Assembly (NCBI RefSeq): GCF_014204985.1
Contig: NZ_JACHMP010000001.1
Location: 4,402,001 to 4,466,000 of the forward strand
Origin: Streptosporangium becharense
GTDB taxonomy: Bacteria > Actinomycetota > Actinomycetes > Streptosporangiales > Streptosporangiaceae
DNA: 64,000 nt
Direction: 5' to 3'
Below the pieces are notes generated by a model. The model was not told where the DNA came from and did not search any database. It worked only from the letters and a program-made list of their open reading frames with translations. A program made the translations under genes and the position numbers. Position 1 is the stretch's first letter. The number at the start of each line of letters is the position of its first letter. Below, in pieces: positions 9,997 through 19,462 of this stretch.

Positions 9997-10452
9997 ATGA
10001 ACAGGAAGATGGCCGCGACGGCCCTCGGCGTGGGCCTGACGGCCGGTCTGCTCGGCCTGGGCGCCACCGGCGCGTCCGCCGCCGAGACGGCCGCCCCGGC
10101 GGGTGAGACCGCCGGGGTGGCCGCGCCGAAGCCGCCGAAGGGTGCCCGGGCGGTCGTCCGCGTCAGCCCCAACCCCACCGCCAAGCGGGGCGAGGAGGTG
10201 ACGATCACCGGGCACTGCGGCGGCGGCAAGGGGCTCAAGAACGTGGTCGGCGGATTCGGCAACGTGACGCTCCTGGAGAACGTCAAGATCGTCAAGGACG
10301 ACCCGAAGGGCTTCGTGGCGAAGGCGACCCTCTCCGAGAAGATCGGCAACGGCGTCGGCCCCGTCTTCGTCGACTGCGGCGGCGAGGCGGGGGTGACCCT
10401 CCTGGTCACCAACGTCACCGGGTCCCCCGGCAAGACCGGTCCCGGCAACTGA
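9997..10452 (+). CDS. Small secreted protein
   Basis: 151 residues with a clear Sec signal peptide: M-N-R-K start, hydrophobic core to about residue 25 and likely cleavage after ASA-AE. The mature part starts Ala/Pro-rich and then forms a probable beta domain (RAVVRVSPNPTAKRGEEVTITGHC and onward) with two Cys residues (in GHCGG and VDCGG) that may pair. This pattern is common in actinomycete secreted proteins of unknown role. Ribosome site AAGGGG precedes ATG 9997. The perfect CRP-type palindrome upstream suggests nutrient- or development-dependent expression. Confidence 0.75.
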   Translation: MNRKMAATALGVGLTAGLLGLGATGASAAETAAPAGETAGVAAPKPPKGARAVVRVSPNPTAKRGEEVTITGHCGGGKGLKNVVGGFGNVTLLENVKIVKDDPKGFVAKATLSEKIGNGVGPVFVDCGGEAGVTLLVTNVTGSPGKTGPGN

Positions 10453-10546
10453 GCCCGCTGTCCTTCGGGCTCCGGCGGATCACGAGGTGATCCACCGGTG
10501 ACCCTCGTGACGGCGGGACGCCTCAAGACGCACCGGGGAAAGAGGC

Positions 10547-10577
10547 GGGGTGTCCACGTCGGGGGCGTGGACACCCC
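10547..10577. terminator. Strong bidirectional hairpin terminator
   Basis: GGGGTGTCCACG (10547-10558) and CGTGGACACCCC (10566-10577) form a perfect 12-bp stem with a 7-nt loop between convergent genes ending at 10452 (+) and 10605 (-). Two weaker hairpins precede it (10451-10472 and 10477-10493). There is no U-tract, as usual in actinomycetes. Confidence 0.7.
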
Positions 10578-10604
10578 GTTCCCGGCCGCGGAGGGGGACG
10601 ACGC

Positions 10605-10898
10605 TCACTGCCGCCGCCTCAGGAAATGGTGGGCGGTGAGCACGGCGACGCAGGCGACGGCGACGATTCCGGCGCCCGTGCCCAGCAGTCTGTTCCCGCC
10701 GTCGGTGTTGTTGCCGATGACGTTGATCGTGGCACTCATGATGAGGGTGAACCACAGCAGGGCACGAGGCGCAATGTCACCGCCACGCCTCGCCGAGACA
10801 GGCGGGACAACCGAGACAGACGAGGTGGACGAGACAGGCGAGGCGAGCCGCCGGCCGGGATCGGGACGATAGGGGTCGCGGCGGTGGGAATCGTTCAT
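10605..10898 (-). CDS. Small membrane protein, unknown
   Basis: 97 residues: polar Arg/Pro/Ser-rich N-terminus (about 45) followed by two hydrophobic segments (ALLWFTLIMSATINVIGNN and GTGAGIVAVACVAVLTAHHF) and a basic tail HHFLRRRQ, consistent with a two-helix membrane protein with cytoplasmic ends. ATG 10898 is preceded by AGGGTGAT at a usable distance. Convergent with the secreted-protein gene across a strong terminator. I do not recognise a family function. Confidence 0.6.
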   Translation of the reverse strand: MNDSHRRDPYRPDPGRRLASPVSSTSSVSVVPPVSARRGGDIAPRALLWFTLIMSATINVIGNNTDGGNRLLGTGAGIVAVACVAVLTAHHFLRRRQ

Positions 10899-11105
10899 GC
10901 TGATCACCCTAGGAACCCGATCCGCCTGCGGGAATACTGCCAGCCGCCCAGAGGGTGGTAGTGCGGGCCGGAAGATCCCGCGCTCCGGGCGGCGCGGCCC
11001 GCGGGGGCGGGACGTCATATGTGGACGGTCCTACGATTAGCAGCCGTTGATCCGTATATTGCGGGATTCTGGGTAACCTGACGTCAAGCGCGGGAGGGGG
11101 GTCTC

Positions 11106-11540
11106 GTGGGGTCTGACGTCGCGGACCGTCTGGTGGACGCGATCAACGCCCATGACCTGGACGCGGTCGTGCGATGCTACACGCCCCGGGCGGTCGGGGT
11201 CGGTCCGGAGCTCCAGGTGGAGGACCCGGAGCAGATCGCCTCGTACTACGAGCACGCCTGGCAGGGCTTCCCCGACCTGCGCCTGGACATCCTGGAGAAG
11301 GTCGAGGCGGGCGACGTCGTGGTGCTCCAGGGCGTGGTCACCGGCACCCACACCGGGCCCTACCTGATCTCGGGGGGTGAGACGTTGGAGGGCACCGGCC
11401 GTCGCGTCAACGTGCGGTGCTGTCTGATCCTCACCCTGGAGGGTGACCTCATCTCCAGCCACGCCGTCTACTACGACCAGCTGGAGTCCTACACCCAGCT
11501 GGGCGTCCGGCTGCTCTCCCCGGCCGGGCCGCTCGGCTAG
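11106..11540 (+). CDS. SnoaL-like/NTF2-fold protein (ester cyclase-like)
   Basis: 144 residues with the NTF2-like pattern: N-terminal helix (VADRLVDAINAHDLDAVVRCYTP), the W-x-G-F-P-D-L-R motif typical of SnoaL/ester-cyclase-like proteins, and a closing beta-sheet (RVNVRCCLILTLEGDLISSHAVYYD). GGAGGGGGG at 11092-11100 supports GTG 11106. Such proteins range from polyketide cyclases to orphan binding proteins; no polyketide genes are nearby, so the reaction is unknown. A short hairpin at 11548-11563 follows the stop. Confidence 0.75.
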   Translation: MGSDVADRLVDAINAHDLDAVVRCYTPRAVGVGPELQVEDPEQIASYYEHAWQGFPDLRLDILEKVEAGDVVVLQGVVTGTHTGPYLISGGETLEGTGRRVNVRCCLILTLEGDLISSHAVYYDQLESYTQLGVRLLSPAGPLG

Positions 11541-11547
11541 TGCCGTT

Positions 11548-11563
11548 CCCGGCCTTCGCCGGG
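11548..11563 (+). terminator. Short GC hairpin after the SnoaL-like gene
   Basis: CCCGGC-CTTC-GCCGGG forms a 6-bp stem with a 4-nt loop 8 bp after the stop codon. Candidate terminator; stability is modest. Confidence 0.4.
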
Positions 11564-11715
11564 TCATGTCGGTCCGCCGGGACCACCGGCCGTGGTCTCC
11601 CGTCGGTCGTGGCCGGCGACTCCCGCGTGGTCACCGGCCGCCCGGTCGTGGTTCCGGCGCGGAAGGCGGGGGTAGGTGGCATGCTGGGAGGCCGTCGATC
11701 ACAAGGAGATCTGTG

Positions 11716-12042
11716 ATGCCCCACCCCCTCGGCGAGCAGCCCGCGTTCCGGCGCACTCCTCTCGACGCGGATGAGAGGGGACGGGCCGAGGCGAACTTCT
11801 CCGCTCTCGTCGCCCAGCACCTCCTCGACAGCGGACGGTTCAGGGTGAACGCCGACACGCCGGAGATGGTGGAGCTGTTCCAGGCGGTCGCCCGCCGGGT
11901 GGGCGAGACGCTCCGGCGGCCCGTGGTCAGCTACGCCAACGGCAGGTACATCGTGATCACCTTCGGCGAGGAGGGGGCACCGGCATCACCGGTCGAGGCT
12001 GCCGCACGGCACGGGAGCGACCGCCGGGCACCGTCCCGGTAG
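11716..12042 (+). CDS. Conserved small hypothetical protein
   Basis: 108 residues, no membrane segment or signal. The central part (AEANFSALVAQHLLDSGRFRVNADTPEMVELFQAVARRVGETLRRPVVSYANGRYIVITF by segments) predicts two helices then a short beta-hairpin. AAGGAGAT at 11703-11710 is a good ribosome site for ATG 11716. The frame is open upstream to 11443, but that part lies inside the previous gene in another frame and has no start signal. Function unknown. Confidence 0.6.
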   Translation: MPHPLGEQPAFRRTPLDADERGRAEANFSALVAQHLLDSGRFRVNADTPEMVELFQAVARRVGETLRRPVVSYANGRYIVITFGEEGAPASPVEAAARHGSDRRAPSR

Positions 12043-12172
12043 CCGGCCTTTCCCATATCCCCGTGGCCGGACACTCCCGGGTCGGCGTCCGGCTTCTCCC
12101 AGGTCGGCGTCCGGCCTCGGACGAATCCGGTGAACCTCCGCGGCTTCTCCGCGCGGCGCTCCGGTGCTCCGC

Positions 12173-13117
12173 TCAGCGCTCCGGCCATGGGCCGTGGAAG
12201 GTCGCGCCGGTCACCCGGCGCAGCGCGGCGGCGGTGTCCTGGAGCGTGTCCAGCAGCGGGACGAGGAGGGGGTGCCGTTCCGCGCCGCGCCGTACCGCGG
12301 CGAAGACGCGGCGTTCGGGACCGGGAACCGGGCGGACCACCACACCGGACAGGTCGGTGCCCCGCAACGCCAGGCGGGGAACCATGGCCACCCCCGCTCC
12401 CGCCGCGGCCAGCGCGACCACCGCGCTGAAGTCGTCGGAGGAATGCGCGAAATCCGGGGCGAATCCCGCGTGCTCACAGGCCAGGGTGATGACGTCGTGG
12501 CAGGGATTGCCCGGGTAGGGGCCGATCCACCTCTCCCCGCACAGGTCCGCGACCGCCACCTCGTCCCCGGAGAGCGGATGGTCGAGGGGGAGCACCACGT
12601 CGAACGGCTCGGCGTAGAGCGGGAAGCGGGTCAGACGCCGGTCGTCCTCGGCGGGGGCCCCGCGGTACTCCACGGCGACGGCCACGTCCACCACGCCGTC
12701 GAGGACCATGGTGAGACTCTGGTCGCCCTCGGCGTCCCGGACCCGGACCCGGATCCCCGGTTCCTTCCCGGCGAGCGTCGCCATCGCGGGCGCCACGACC
12801 AGGCCGATGGCGGTGGCGAAGGAGGCCGCCTTCACCTCGCCCGCGGTGCCCGCCGTGTAGGCGGCGATGTCGGCCCCGGCCCGTTCCAGCTGGGCGAGCA
12901 CCTCGTTGGCGTGGCCGAGCAGGATGCGGCCGACCGCGGTCAGCCGCACGCCCCGGCCGTCACGCTCCAGCAGCCGGTGGCCCACCTCGTGCTCCAGGGC
13001 GATGAGCTGCTGGGAGACCGCGGAGGGGGTCAGGTGCAGCGCCGCGGCGGCGGCGGTGACCGTCCCGTGGTCGGCCACCGCCCGCAGGGTCCGCAGCCGC
13101 CGGGTGTCGATCACCAT
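12173..13117 (-). CDS. LysR-family transcriptional regulator
   Basis: 314 residues. The N-terminal winged helix-turn-helix (RRLRTLRAVADHGTVTAAAAALHLTPSAVSQQLIALEHEVGHRLLERDGRGVRLT by segments) is textbook LysR; the rest is the two-lobed effector-binding domain ending in the usual VVRPVPGPERRVFAAVR strand. Length is normal. It lies beside, on the same strand as and downstream of, kbl/tdh with a 91-bp gap, so it could be cotranscribed with or act on that pair; the effector is unknown. Confidence 0.9.
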   Translation of the reverse strand: MVIDTRRLRTLRAVADHGTVTAAAAALHLTPSAVSQQLIALEHEVGHRLLERDGRGVRLTAVGRILLGHANEVLAQLERAGADIAAYTAGTAGEVKAASFATAIGLVVAPAMATLAGKEPGIRVRVRDAEGDQSLTMVLDGVVDVAVAVEYRGAPAEDDRRLTRFPLYAEPFDVVLPLDHPLSGDEVAVADLCGERWIGPYPGNPCHDVITLACEHAGFAPDFAHSSDDFSAVVALAAAGAGVAMVPRLALRGTDLSGVVVRPVPGPERRVFAAVRRGAERHPLLVPLLDTLQDTAAALRRVTGATFHGPWPER

Positions 13118-13208
13118 GCCATTGTCGCGGAGGCGGCCCGGTGCTCCGGCGGTGGGCCGCCTCCGGCCGGGCGTCTCAAGACCATCCCCGGCCGGGAGCC
13201 CCGCGGCG

Positions 13209-14380
<1,172 letters not shown>

Positions 14381-14381
<1 letters not shown>

Positions 14382-15409
14382 CAGGCGGTCCAATCCAGGA
14401 TGATCTTGCCGGTCTTGCCGCTCGCGGCGGTGTCGAAGGCCGCGTCGAAGTCGCGGTAGGAGAAGCGGTCGGTGATCACAGGGGAGAGGTCGAGGCCCTT
14501 CTCCAGCAGTACGGACATGGCGTACCACGTCTCGTACATCTCCCGGCCGTAGATGCCCTTGACGGTGATCATGGAAGTCACGATCGTCGCGAAGTCGACG
14601 GCGAACTCCTCGGCGGGCAACCCCAGCATGGCGATCTTCCCCCCGTGCGCCATGTTGGCGATCATCTCGCGGAGCGCCCGAGGGTTCCCCGACATCTCCA
14701 GGCCCACGTCGAAGCCCTCGCGCATGCCCAGCAGCCGCATGCCCTCGGAGACGGGCGTCTCGGCGACGTTCAGCGCCAGGGCGACACCGAGCTTGCGGGC
14801 CAGCTCCAGCCGCTCGGGGCTGACGTCGGTGACGACCACGTTGCGGGCGCCCACGTGCGTGGCCATGGCGGCGGCCATCAGCCCGATCGGCCCGGCGCCG
14901 GTGATCAGCACGTCCTCGCCGACCATCGGGAAGGTCAGCGCGGTGTGCACGGCGTTGCCGAACGGGTCGAAGATCGCCGCGACGTCGAGCTCCACCGGCA
15001 CCCGGTGGACCCAGACGTTGGAGGCCGGGAGTGTCAGGTACTCGGCGAAGGCGCCGTCGCGGTTGACCCCCAGCCCGACCGTGTCGCGGCACAGGTGCCG
15101 GCGGCCGGCCATGCAGTTGCGGCACTTGCCACAGACCAGGTGCCCCTCCCCGCTGACCAGGTCGCCGGGCGTGATGTCCTCCACCCCCGGCGCCACCTCG
15201 ACGACCTCGCCGCAGAACTCGTGCCCGATGACGAGCGGGACCCGCAGGGTCTGCCGTGCCCAGGCGTCGAAGTTACGGATGTGCAGGTCGGTTCCGCAGA
15301 TCCCGGTGCGGAGCACCCTGATCAGCACCTCGCCGGGGCCGAGGACCGGCTCCGGCACGTCCGCCAACCACAGGCCCGGCTCGGCCTTCTCCTTGACCAG
15401 CGCTTTCAT
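14381..15409 (-). CDS. tdh: L-threonine 3-dehydrogenase
   Basis: 342-residue zinc medium-chain dehydrogenase that oxidises L-threonine to 2-amino-3-ketobutyrate with NAD+. Catalytic zinc ligands C38 and H63-E64 are present, as is the structural zinc set C93/C96/C99/C107 ([15 protein letters not shown]). The Rossmann motif [10 protein letters not shown] follows. ATG 15409 has a strong site (GAGGGGGGA). First gene of the kbl operon. Length equals E. coli Tdh. Confidence 0.95.
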
Positions 15410-15540
15410 CGCAGATCCCCCCTCAGCTCCGACCCTACGCACTGTGCCCGGCGAAGCTCGGGGGTGTCCATCGCGGTTTTCTTAAACCCGCCCACAGACT
15501 TGCTTCACGCTCCGGGCCCGCGGGCCGCCGCACGCCGGAA

Positions 15541-15565
15541 GGCGTTCCCCGGTCCGGGGGACGCC
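15541..15565 (-). terminator. Hairpin after the SPFH/NfeD operon
   Basis: GGCGTTCCCC and GGGGGACGCC pair over 10 positions with one mismatch and a 5-nt loop, 56 bp beyond the stop of the SPFH gene and upstream of tdh. A plausible terminator. Confidence 0.5.
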
Positions 15566-15582
15566 TGACCGGGCCCGGTCGC

Positions 15583-15627
15583 GTTCGGAAGGTTCGGAAG
15601 GTTCGGAAGGTTCGGAAGGTTCAGAAG
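15583..15627. repeat. 9-bp tandem repeat, five copies
   Basis: GTTCGGAAG is repeated head to tail four times (15583-15618) followed by a GTTCAGAAG copy (15619-15627). The last copy overlaps the stop codon of the SPFH gene (minus strand). A slippage-prone microsatellite in the 3' region. Confidence 0.8.
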
Positions 15628-16727
15628 GTGACGTCGCGGTGTTCCTGCTTCGGCCGCTGCTCCTCCCGCAGGTCGGCCAGGCCGTCCGCGGGGGCGAGGA
15701 CGGGTGCCGGGGCGGCGATCTGGCGGGGGCCGGTGTCGGTCTCCGCGGCCTCGGCGACCGCCGCGGCGGCGGCCCGCTCGGCGGCCCTGCGGTCGGCCGC
15801 CTCCCCGGCCGCGGCCTCACCGGACCGGGAGTCCTCGCGCGCGGCCGACGACCTGGGCAGGGACTCGGTGAACGCCTTGGAGACACCCTGGAGGGCGGAG
15901 GTGACCTCGCTGGGGATCACCCAGAACGTGTTGCCGTCGCCCTTGGCCAGCTCGGGCAGGACCTGCAGATACTGGTAGGCCAGCAACTTGGGGTCGGGGT
16001 CGTTGCGGTGGACCGCCTGGAAGACCTCGTCGATGGCCCGCGACTGACCCTCCGCCTTGAGGATCGCGGCGCTCCGCTCACCCTCGGCGCGCAGGATCGC
16101 GCTCTGCTTGTCACCCTCGGCGGTGAGGATCTGCGACTGCCGCTGACCTTCGGCGTTGAGGATCGCGGCGCGCTTGTCCCGCTCGGCGCGCATCTGCTTC
16201 TCCATCGCCTCCTTGATGGTCTTGGGCGGGTCGATCGCCTTGATCTCCACCCGGTTGACCCGGATGCCCCACTTGCCGGTCGCCTCGTCCAGCACCCCGC
16301 GCAGCTGGCTGTTGATGGTGTCACGCGAGGTCAGCGTCATCTCCAGGTCCAGCGAGCCGACGACGTTGCGCAGCGTGGTGACGGTGAGCTGCTCCACCGC
16401 CTGGATGTAGTTGGCGATCTCGTACGCCGCCGCGCGGGGGTCGGTGACCTGGAAGTACAGCACGGTGTCGATCTCGACGACCAGGTTGTCCTCGGTGATC
16501 ACCGGCTGGGGGCGGAAGGAGACCACCTGCTCGCGCAGGTCGATCATCGGGTAGACCCGGTCGATGTACGGGATCACGAAGTTCAGGCCGGGCTTCAGCG
16601 TGGTGTGGTAGCGGCCGAGCCGTTCCACGTTGCGGGCCCGCGCCTGGGGGACGATGCGCACCGAACGCAGCACGGTGAACACGGCGAACAGGGCGATGAG
16701 GAATCCCACGACGAGCAGAGGATCCAT
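15621..16727 (-). CDS. SPFH/Band 7 membrane scaffold protein (stomatin-like)
   Basis: 368 residues: N-terminal membrane helix (LLVVGFLIALFAVFTVL), Band 7 domain (VPQARARNVERLGRYHTTLKPGLNF region to about 190), a long charged coiled coil (INAEGQRQSQ, TAEGDKQSAIL, RAEGERSAAIL repeats), and an Ala/Glu-rich tail. Close to the actinobacterial paralogue of slipins that oligomerise at ordered membrane patches. ATG 16727 has GGGAG upstream and is 5 bp from the NfeD stop; the pair SPFH+NfeD is a widespread functional unit for membrane-domain organisation. Actual role here unknown. Confidence 0.9.
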   Translation of the reverse strand: MDPLLVVGFLIALFAVFTVLRSVRIVPQARARNVERLGRYHTTLKPGLNFVIPYIDRVYPMIDLREQVVSFRPQPVITEDNLVVEIDTVLYFQVTDPRAAAYEIANYIQAVEQLTVTTLRNVVGSLDLEMTLTSRDTINSQLRGVLDEATGKWGIRVNRVEIKAIDPPKTIKEAMEKQMRAERDKRAAILNAEGQRQSQILTAEGDKQSAILRAEGERSAAILKAEGQSRAIDEVFQAVHRNDPDPKLLAYQYLQVLPELAKGDGNTFWVIPSEVTSALQGVSKAFTESLPRSSAAREDSRSGEAAAGEAADRRAAERAAAAAVAEAAETDTGPRQIAAPAPVLAPADGLADLREEQRPKQEHRDVTF

Positions 16728-16732
16728 GGCGG

Positions 16733-17167
16733 TCACTCCCGGGGGTACACGAGGGCGGTCGCACCCTCGATCTCGATGACGTCGACGACCGCCCCGGCGG
16801 GTATCACCAATGTCTCGTCGTACGCCCTGGCGGACCATTCCTCCCCGCCGATTCGCACCCGGCCGTCCCGGCCGGTCACCTCACGGAGGACGTAGGCGGA
16901 CTTGCCGACGAGAGCCTGGATTCCGAAACGCCGGTCCGGGGGCGGTTGCCGCAGATGGCGCTTGGCGACGGGCCGGACCACGAGCAGTCCCGCGACCAGC
17001 GCGCCGGTGAAGACGATCATCTGGAGCGGGACCGGAAGGCCGATGACCGCGGCCAGGGCGGCGAAGAGGGCGGCCCCTCCGAACAGGCCGAGCACCGTGG
17101 TCAGGGTGAAGATTTCGGCGACCCCCAGGGTCACCGCCACGATCAACCAGATGACCCAGTCGTCCAT
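16733..17167 (-). CDS. NfeD-family protein (short form, C-terminal OB fold)
   Basis: 144 residues: three to four hydrophobic helices (VIWLIVAVTLGVAEIFTLTTV, GLFGGAALFAALAAVIGLPV, LQMIVFTGALVAGLLVV) then a soluble OB-like domain (about 85-144) with GKSAYVLREVTGRDGRVRIGGEEWSARAY pattern typical of NfeD1b. No ClpP-like protease domain. Partner of the SPFH protein encoded 5 bp downstream. An AT-richer promoter region with a duplicated TTTAGTA element lies upstream. Confidence 0.9.
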   Translation of the reverse strand: MDDWVIWLIVAVTLGVAEIFTLTTVLGLFGGAALFAALAAVIGLPVPLQMIVFTGALVAGLLVVRPVAKRHLRQPPPDRRFGIQALVGKSAYVLREVTGRDGRVRIGGEEWSARAYDETLVIPAGAVVDVIEIEGATALVYPRE

Positions 17168-17217
17168 GCTCCAGCCCTCCTCAGTAGAGAACGGATCGAG
17201 CGTTCGGGAGGTTCCCC

Positions 17218-17272
17218 TTTTAGTATGTCGTTTGCCGCAAGCCCGCGATTCTCCACTTTAGTAGGTCATTTT
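17218..17272. promoter_or_regulatory. Duplicated TTTAGTAKGTCRTTT element upstream of nfeD/SPFH
   Basis: TTTTAGTATGTCGTTT (17218-17233) and TTTAGTAGGTCATTTT (17257-17272) are near-identical, 38 bp apart, in the AT-richest part of the gap between the NfeD start (17167) and the fahA stop (17363). Likely operator or promoter of the SPFH operon (read leftward each copy contains a CTACTAAA or ATACTAAA word). Confidence 0.4.
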
Positions 17273-17362
17273 CTACACGGAAAAGGTTCTCCCTTTACCG
17301 GATTTCCTTCGCGCGGACCGAAAGAGAGCCGGAAGGCGGCGGCGCGCGTCCGCCGCCGCGCC

Positions 17363-18499
17363 TCACCTCGCGGGTTCGATCCGCCCCGTCACCTCGCCCA
17401 GACTGATCACACCTCCGTCCGGACCGGGAGCGGTCGCGGTGATCGTGACGACGTCACCGTCCTCCAGGAAGGCCCGGGTCGAGCCGTCGGACAGCTTGAG
17501 CGGCTCACCACCGTTCCAGGTCAGTTCGATCAGCGATCCCCGCTCGCCCGGCTCCGCGCCGGAGACGGTGCCGCTGGCGTAGAGGTCGCCGGTGCGGAGC
17601 CGGGCGCCGTTGACGGTCATGTGGGCGAGCATCTGGTCGGGCGTCCAGTACATGTCCCGGTACGGGGGCCGCGAGACGACCTCACCGTTCACCGCGACCT
17701 CCATACGGATGTCGAGCCCCCACGGCTCCTCCCGGCGCAGGTAGCCGAGCGGTTCCGGATCCTGTCGGCGGCCTTCGACACGCGCCGCCGACAGGGCGTC
17801 GAGCGGGGTGATCCACGGTGACACCGAGGTCGCGAACGACTTGCCGAGGAACGGGCCCAGCGGGACGTACTCCCAGGCCTGGATGTCGCGGGCGCTCCAG
17901 TCGTTGACCAGGGTCACGCCGAACACGTGGTCCTCGAACCGGCCGGCCCGCTCGCCCAGCGCGGTCGGCGTGCCGACGACGAAGCCCAGTTCCGCCTCGA
18001 TGTCCAGCTTGGCCGAGGGGCCGAACACCCCGGCGCCGCGCTGGCCGGACGGCCGGGTGACCGGGGTGCCGGACACGACGACGGTCCCGGCCCGGCCGTG
18101 GTAGCCGACCGGCAGGTGCCGCCAGTTGGGCTTGAGCGGCTCCTCGTCGGGCCGGAACATGCGTCCCAGGTTGGAGGCGTGCTCCAGCGAGCAGTAGAAG
18201 TCGACGTAGTCACCCACCTCGATCGGCAGGTGCAGTCTGACCTGGTCGAGCGGGATGAGATGCGGCTCGACCGCCGCCGGGTCGGTGCTCAGCTTGTTGC
18301 GCAGCAGGGCCCGGGTGTCCCGCCACGCGGCCGGCCCCCTGGACAGGAAGGCGTTGAGCGACCCGGTGGCGAACACCTCGTCGTGCAGGGCCCCGGTGAG
18401 GTCGACCACGTGGTCGCCGTACCGCACGCCGACGCGGGGCGTCTCGCCCTCGCGCCGGGAGAAGACCCCGTAGGGCAGGTTGTCCAGGCCCCAGGCCAT
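17363..18499 (-). CDS. fahA: Fumarylacetoacetase
   Basis: 378 residues; hydrolyses fumarylacetoacetate to fumarate and acetoacetate, the last step of tyrosine/homogentisate breakdown. N-terminal SH3-like domain (about 1-95) and the C-terminal FAH fold. Visible: EHASNLGRMFRP, LPVGYHGRAGTVVVSG with the catalytic His, VNDWSARDIQAWEY with metal acidic residues, GPFLGKSFATSVSPWITPL, and TGDLYASGTVSG. ATG 18499 has GGAGAAC upstream and overlaps the stop of the preceding gene (ATGA). Typical actinobacterial length. Confidence 0.95.
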   Translation of the reverse strand: MAWGLDNLPYGVFSRREGETPRVGVRYGDHVVDLTGALHDEVFATGSLNAFLSRGPAAWRDTRALLRNKLSTDPAAVEPHLIPLDQVRLHLPIEVGDYVDFYCSLEHASNLGRMFRPDEEPLKPNWRHLPVGYHGRAGTVVVSGTPVTRPSGQRGAGVFGPSAKLDIEAELGFVVGTPTALGERAGRFEDHVFGVTLVNDWSARDIQAWEYVPLGPFLGKSFATSVSPWITPLDALSAARVEGRRQDPEPLGYLRREEPWGLDIRMEVAVNGEVVSRPPYRDMYWTPDQMLAHMTVNGARLRTGDLYASGTVSGAEPGERGSLIELTWNGGEPLKLSDGSTRAFLEDGDVVTITATAPGPDGGVISLGEVTGRIEPAR

Positions 18500-19386
18500 C
18501 ACACGTTCTCCGTTCCGGTCGATTGTCCGATCAGGCCGAGGGCCAGCAGGTCCTCGACCGGGGTGCTCGTGCTGCACGAACCATACGAGACCAGCAGTTC
18601 CCTGGCGCGTCCGGCGGTGTCGTCCGGCACGGCGTGCGCCAGCCGGACCAGTTCGCCGACGTCGGTCAGCTTGAGGACCGGGACGGGGTCACGCCCCTCG
18701 ACGGCCGCGCAGACCGCGAGGACCAGGTTGAGGAAGCCGTGGCGGTCGACGCCCAGCGACGGGTCGAAGTGGCGGACCGCGTTGTGCAGCCCCGCGGTCG
18801 CCTTGAACGGGACACCGTGCCCGGCGCAGTACGAGATGGCGGAGCCCAGGTCCTCCGCGGAGGGGAAGGCGTCCGCGGTCAGCCCGCCGCAGCGGAACTT
18901 CAGGCCGGACCCCGCGGCGCCGGGGGACAGGGACGCCACCTCCCCCGGCGGCACCTCCACGAACAGCCGTGCCCCGTCGGGCAGCCCGTCGGCCAGCCGG
19001 GCGGACACCTCGGCGGGCGTCTCACCGGGAGCCCGCCGTGTCTCCACCAGTTCGACCGCGAGACCGTCCAGCGGTGGGACCTGCGGGGTGTCGAGGATCA
19101 GGCCGAGCCGGATCGGGAACGTCAGCCGCTCGTGGAGCTCCGCCAGGCGCCCGGCCGGGCAGAGGAACCGATGGGTGAGCACCGGTTCCCCGGCGGCCAG
19201 GTCGCCGCGGTGCCGCGCCAGTGCCTCCGCCATGGGCAGCGCGGTCGGCGGGAACAGTCCCGCGTCGTCCACCAGTCCCCGGAAGAGCGCCTCCGCGACC
19301 GGACCCGTGCCCGCTTCCCCGGCCATGTCCGTTCCGGTGCTCACACCCGTGTCCCCGTCCGCGTCCATGTTCATGCCCGTGCTCAT
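18499..19386 (-). CDS. Conserved protein of the homogentisate operon, function unknown
   Basis: 295 residues with the chosen ATG 19386 (GCAGGACG just upstream); 19326 (M-A-G-E-A-G) is an alternative that removes a repetitive Met/Gly/Asp/Thr-rich leader. The conserved part opens with FRGLVDDAGLFPPTALPMAEAL and continues through KFRCGGLTADAFPSAEDL, CAGHGVPFKATAGLHNAVRH and LVSYGSCSTSTPVEDL: alternating strands and helices with conserved Lys/Arg/Cys/His that read like a (beta/alpha)-barrel enzyme. It lies between hmgA and fahA with ATGA overlap to fahA. By position it could act at the maleylacetoacetate isomerisation step, for which no gene is visible, but this is only a contextual guess. Confidence 0.75.
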   Translation of the reverse strand: MSTGMNMDADGDTGVSTGTDMAGEAGTGPVAEALFRGLVDDAGLFPPTALPMAEALARHRGDLAAGEPVLTHRFLCPAGRLAELHERLTFPIRLGLILDTPQVPPLDGLAVELVETRRAPGETPAEVSARLADGLPDGARLFVEVPPGEVASLSPGAAGSGLKFRCGGLTADAFPSAEDLGSAISYCAGHGVPFKATAGLHNAVRHFDPSLGVDRHGFLNLVLAVCAAVEGRDPVPVLKLTDVGELVRLAHAVPDDTAGRARELLVSYGSCSTSTPVEDLLALGLIGQSTGTENV

Positions 19387-19462
19387 GCCCGTCCTGCGCT
19401 CGTGTCCACGTTCCTGTCCGTGTCCCCGCCCGTGTCCCCGCCGGTGTCCCGGTGCGGGTCCG
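19387..19462. repeat. GTGTCCCCGCC-type short repeats between hmgA and the next gene
   Basis: The words CGTGTCCCCGCC, CGTGTCCCCGCC and GGTGTCCC follow one another in this gap. The same CGTGTCCCGCCCGTGTCCCG words recur at 56655-56699 between two sugar-transporter genes, also on the leading side of a start codon. Confidence 0.5.

Noticed and set aside
17363..17395. tRNA-like GGTTCGATCC word
   Set aside because: It is the 3' coding end of fahA; no cloverleaf arms can be drawn around it. No tRNA was found elsewhere.
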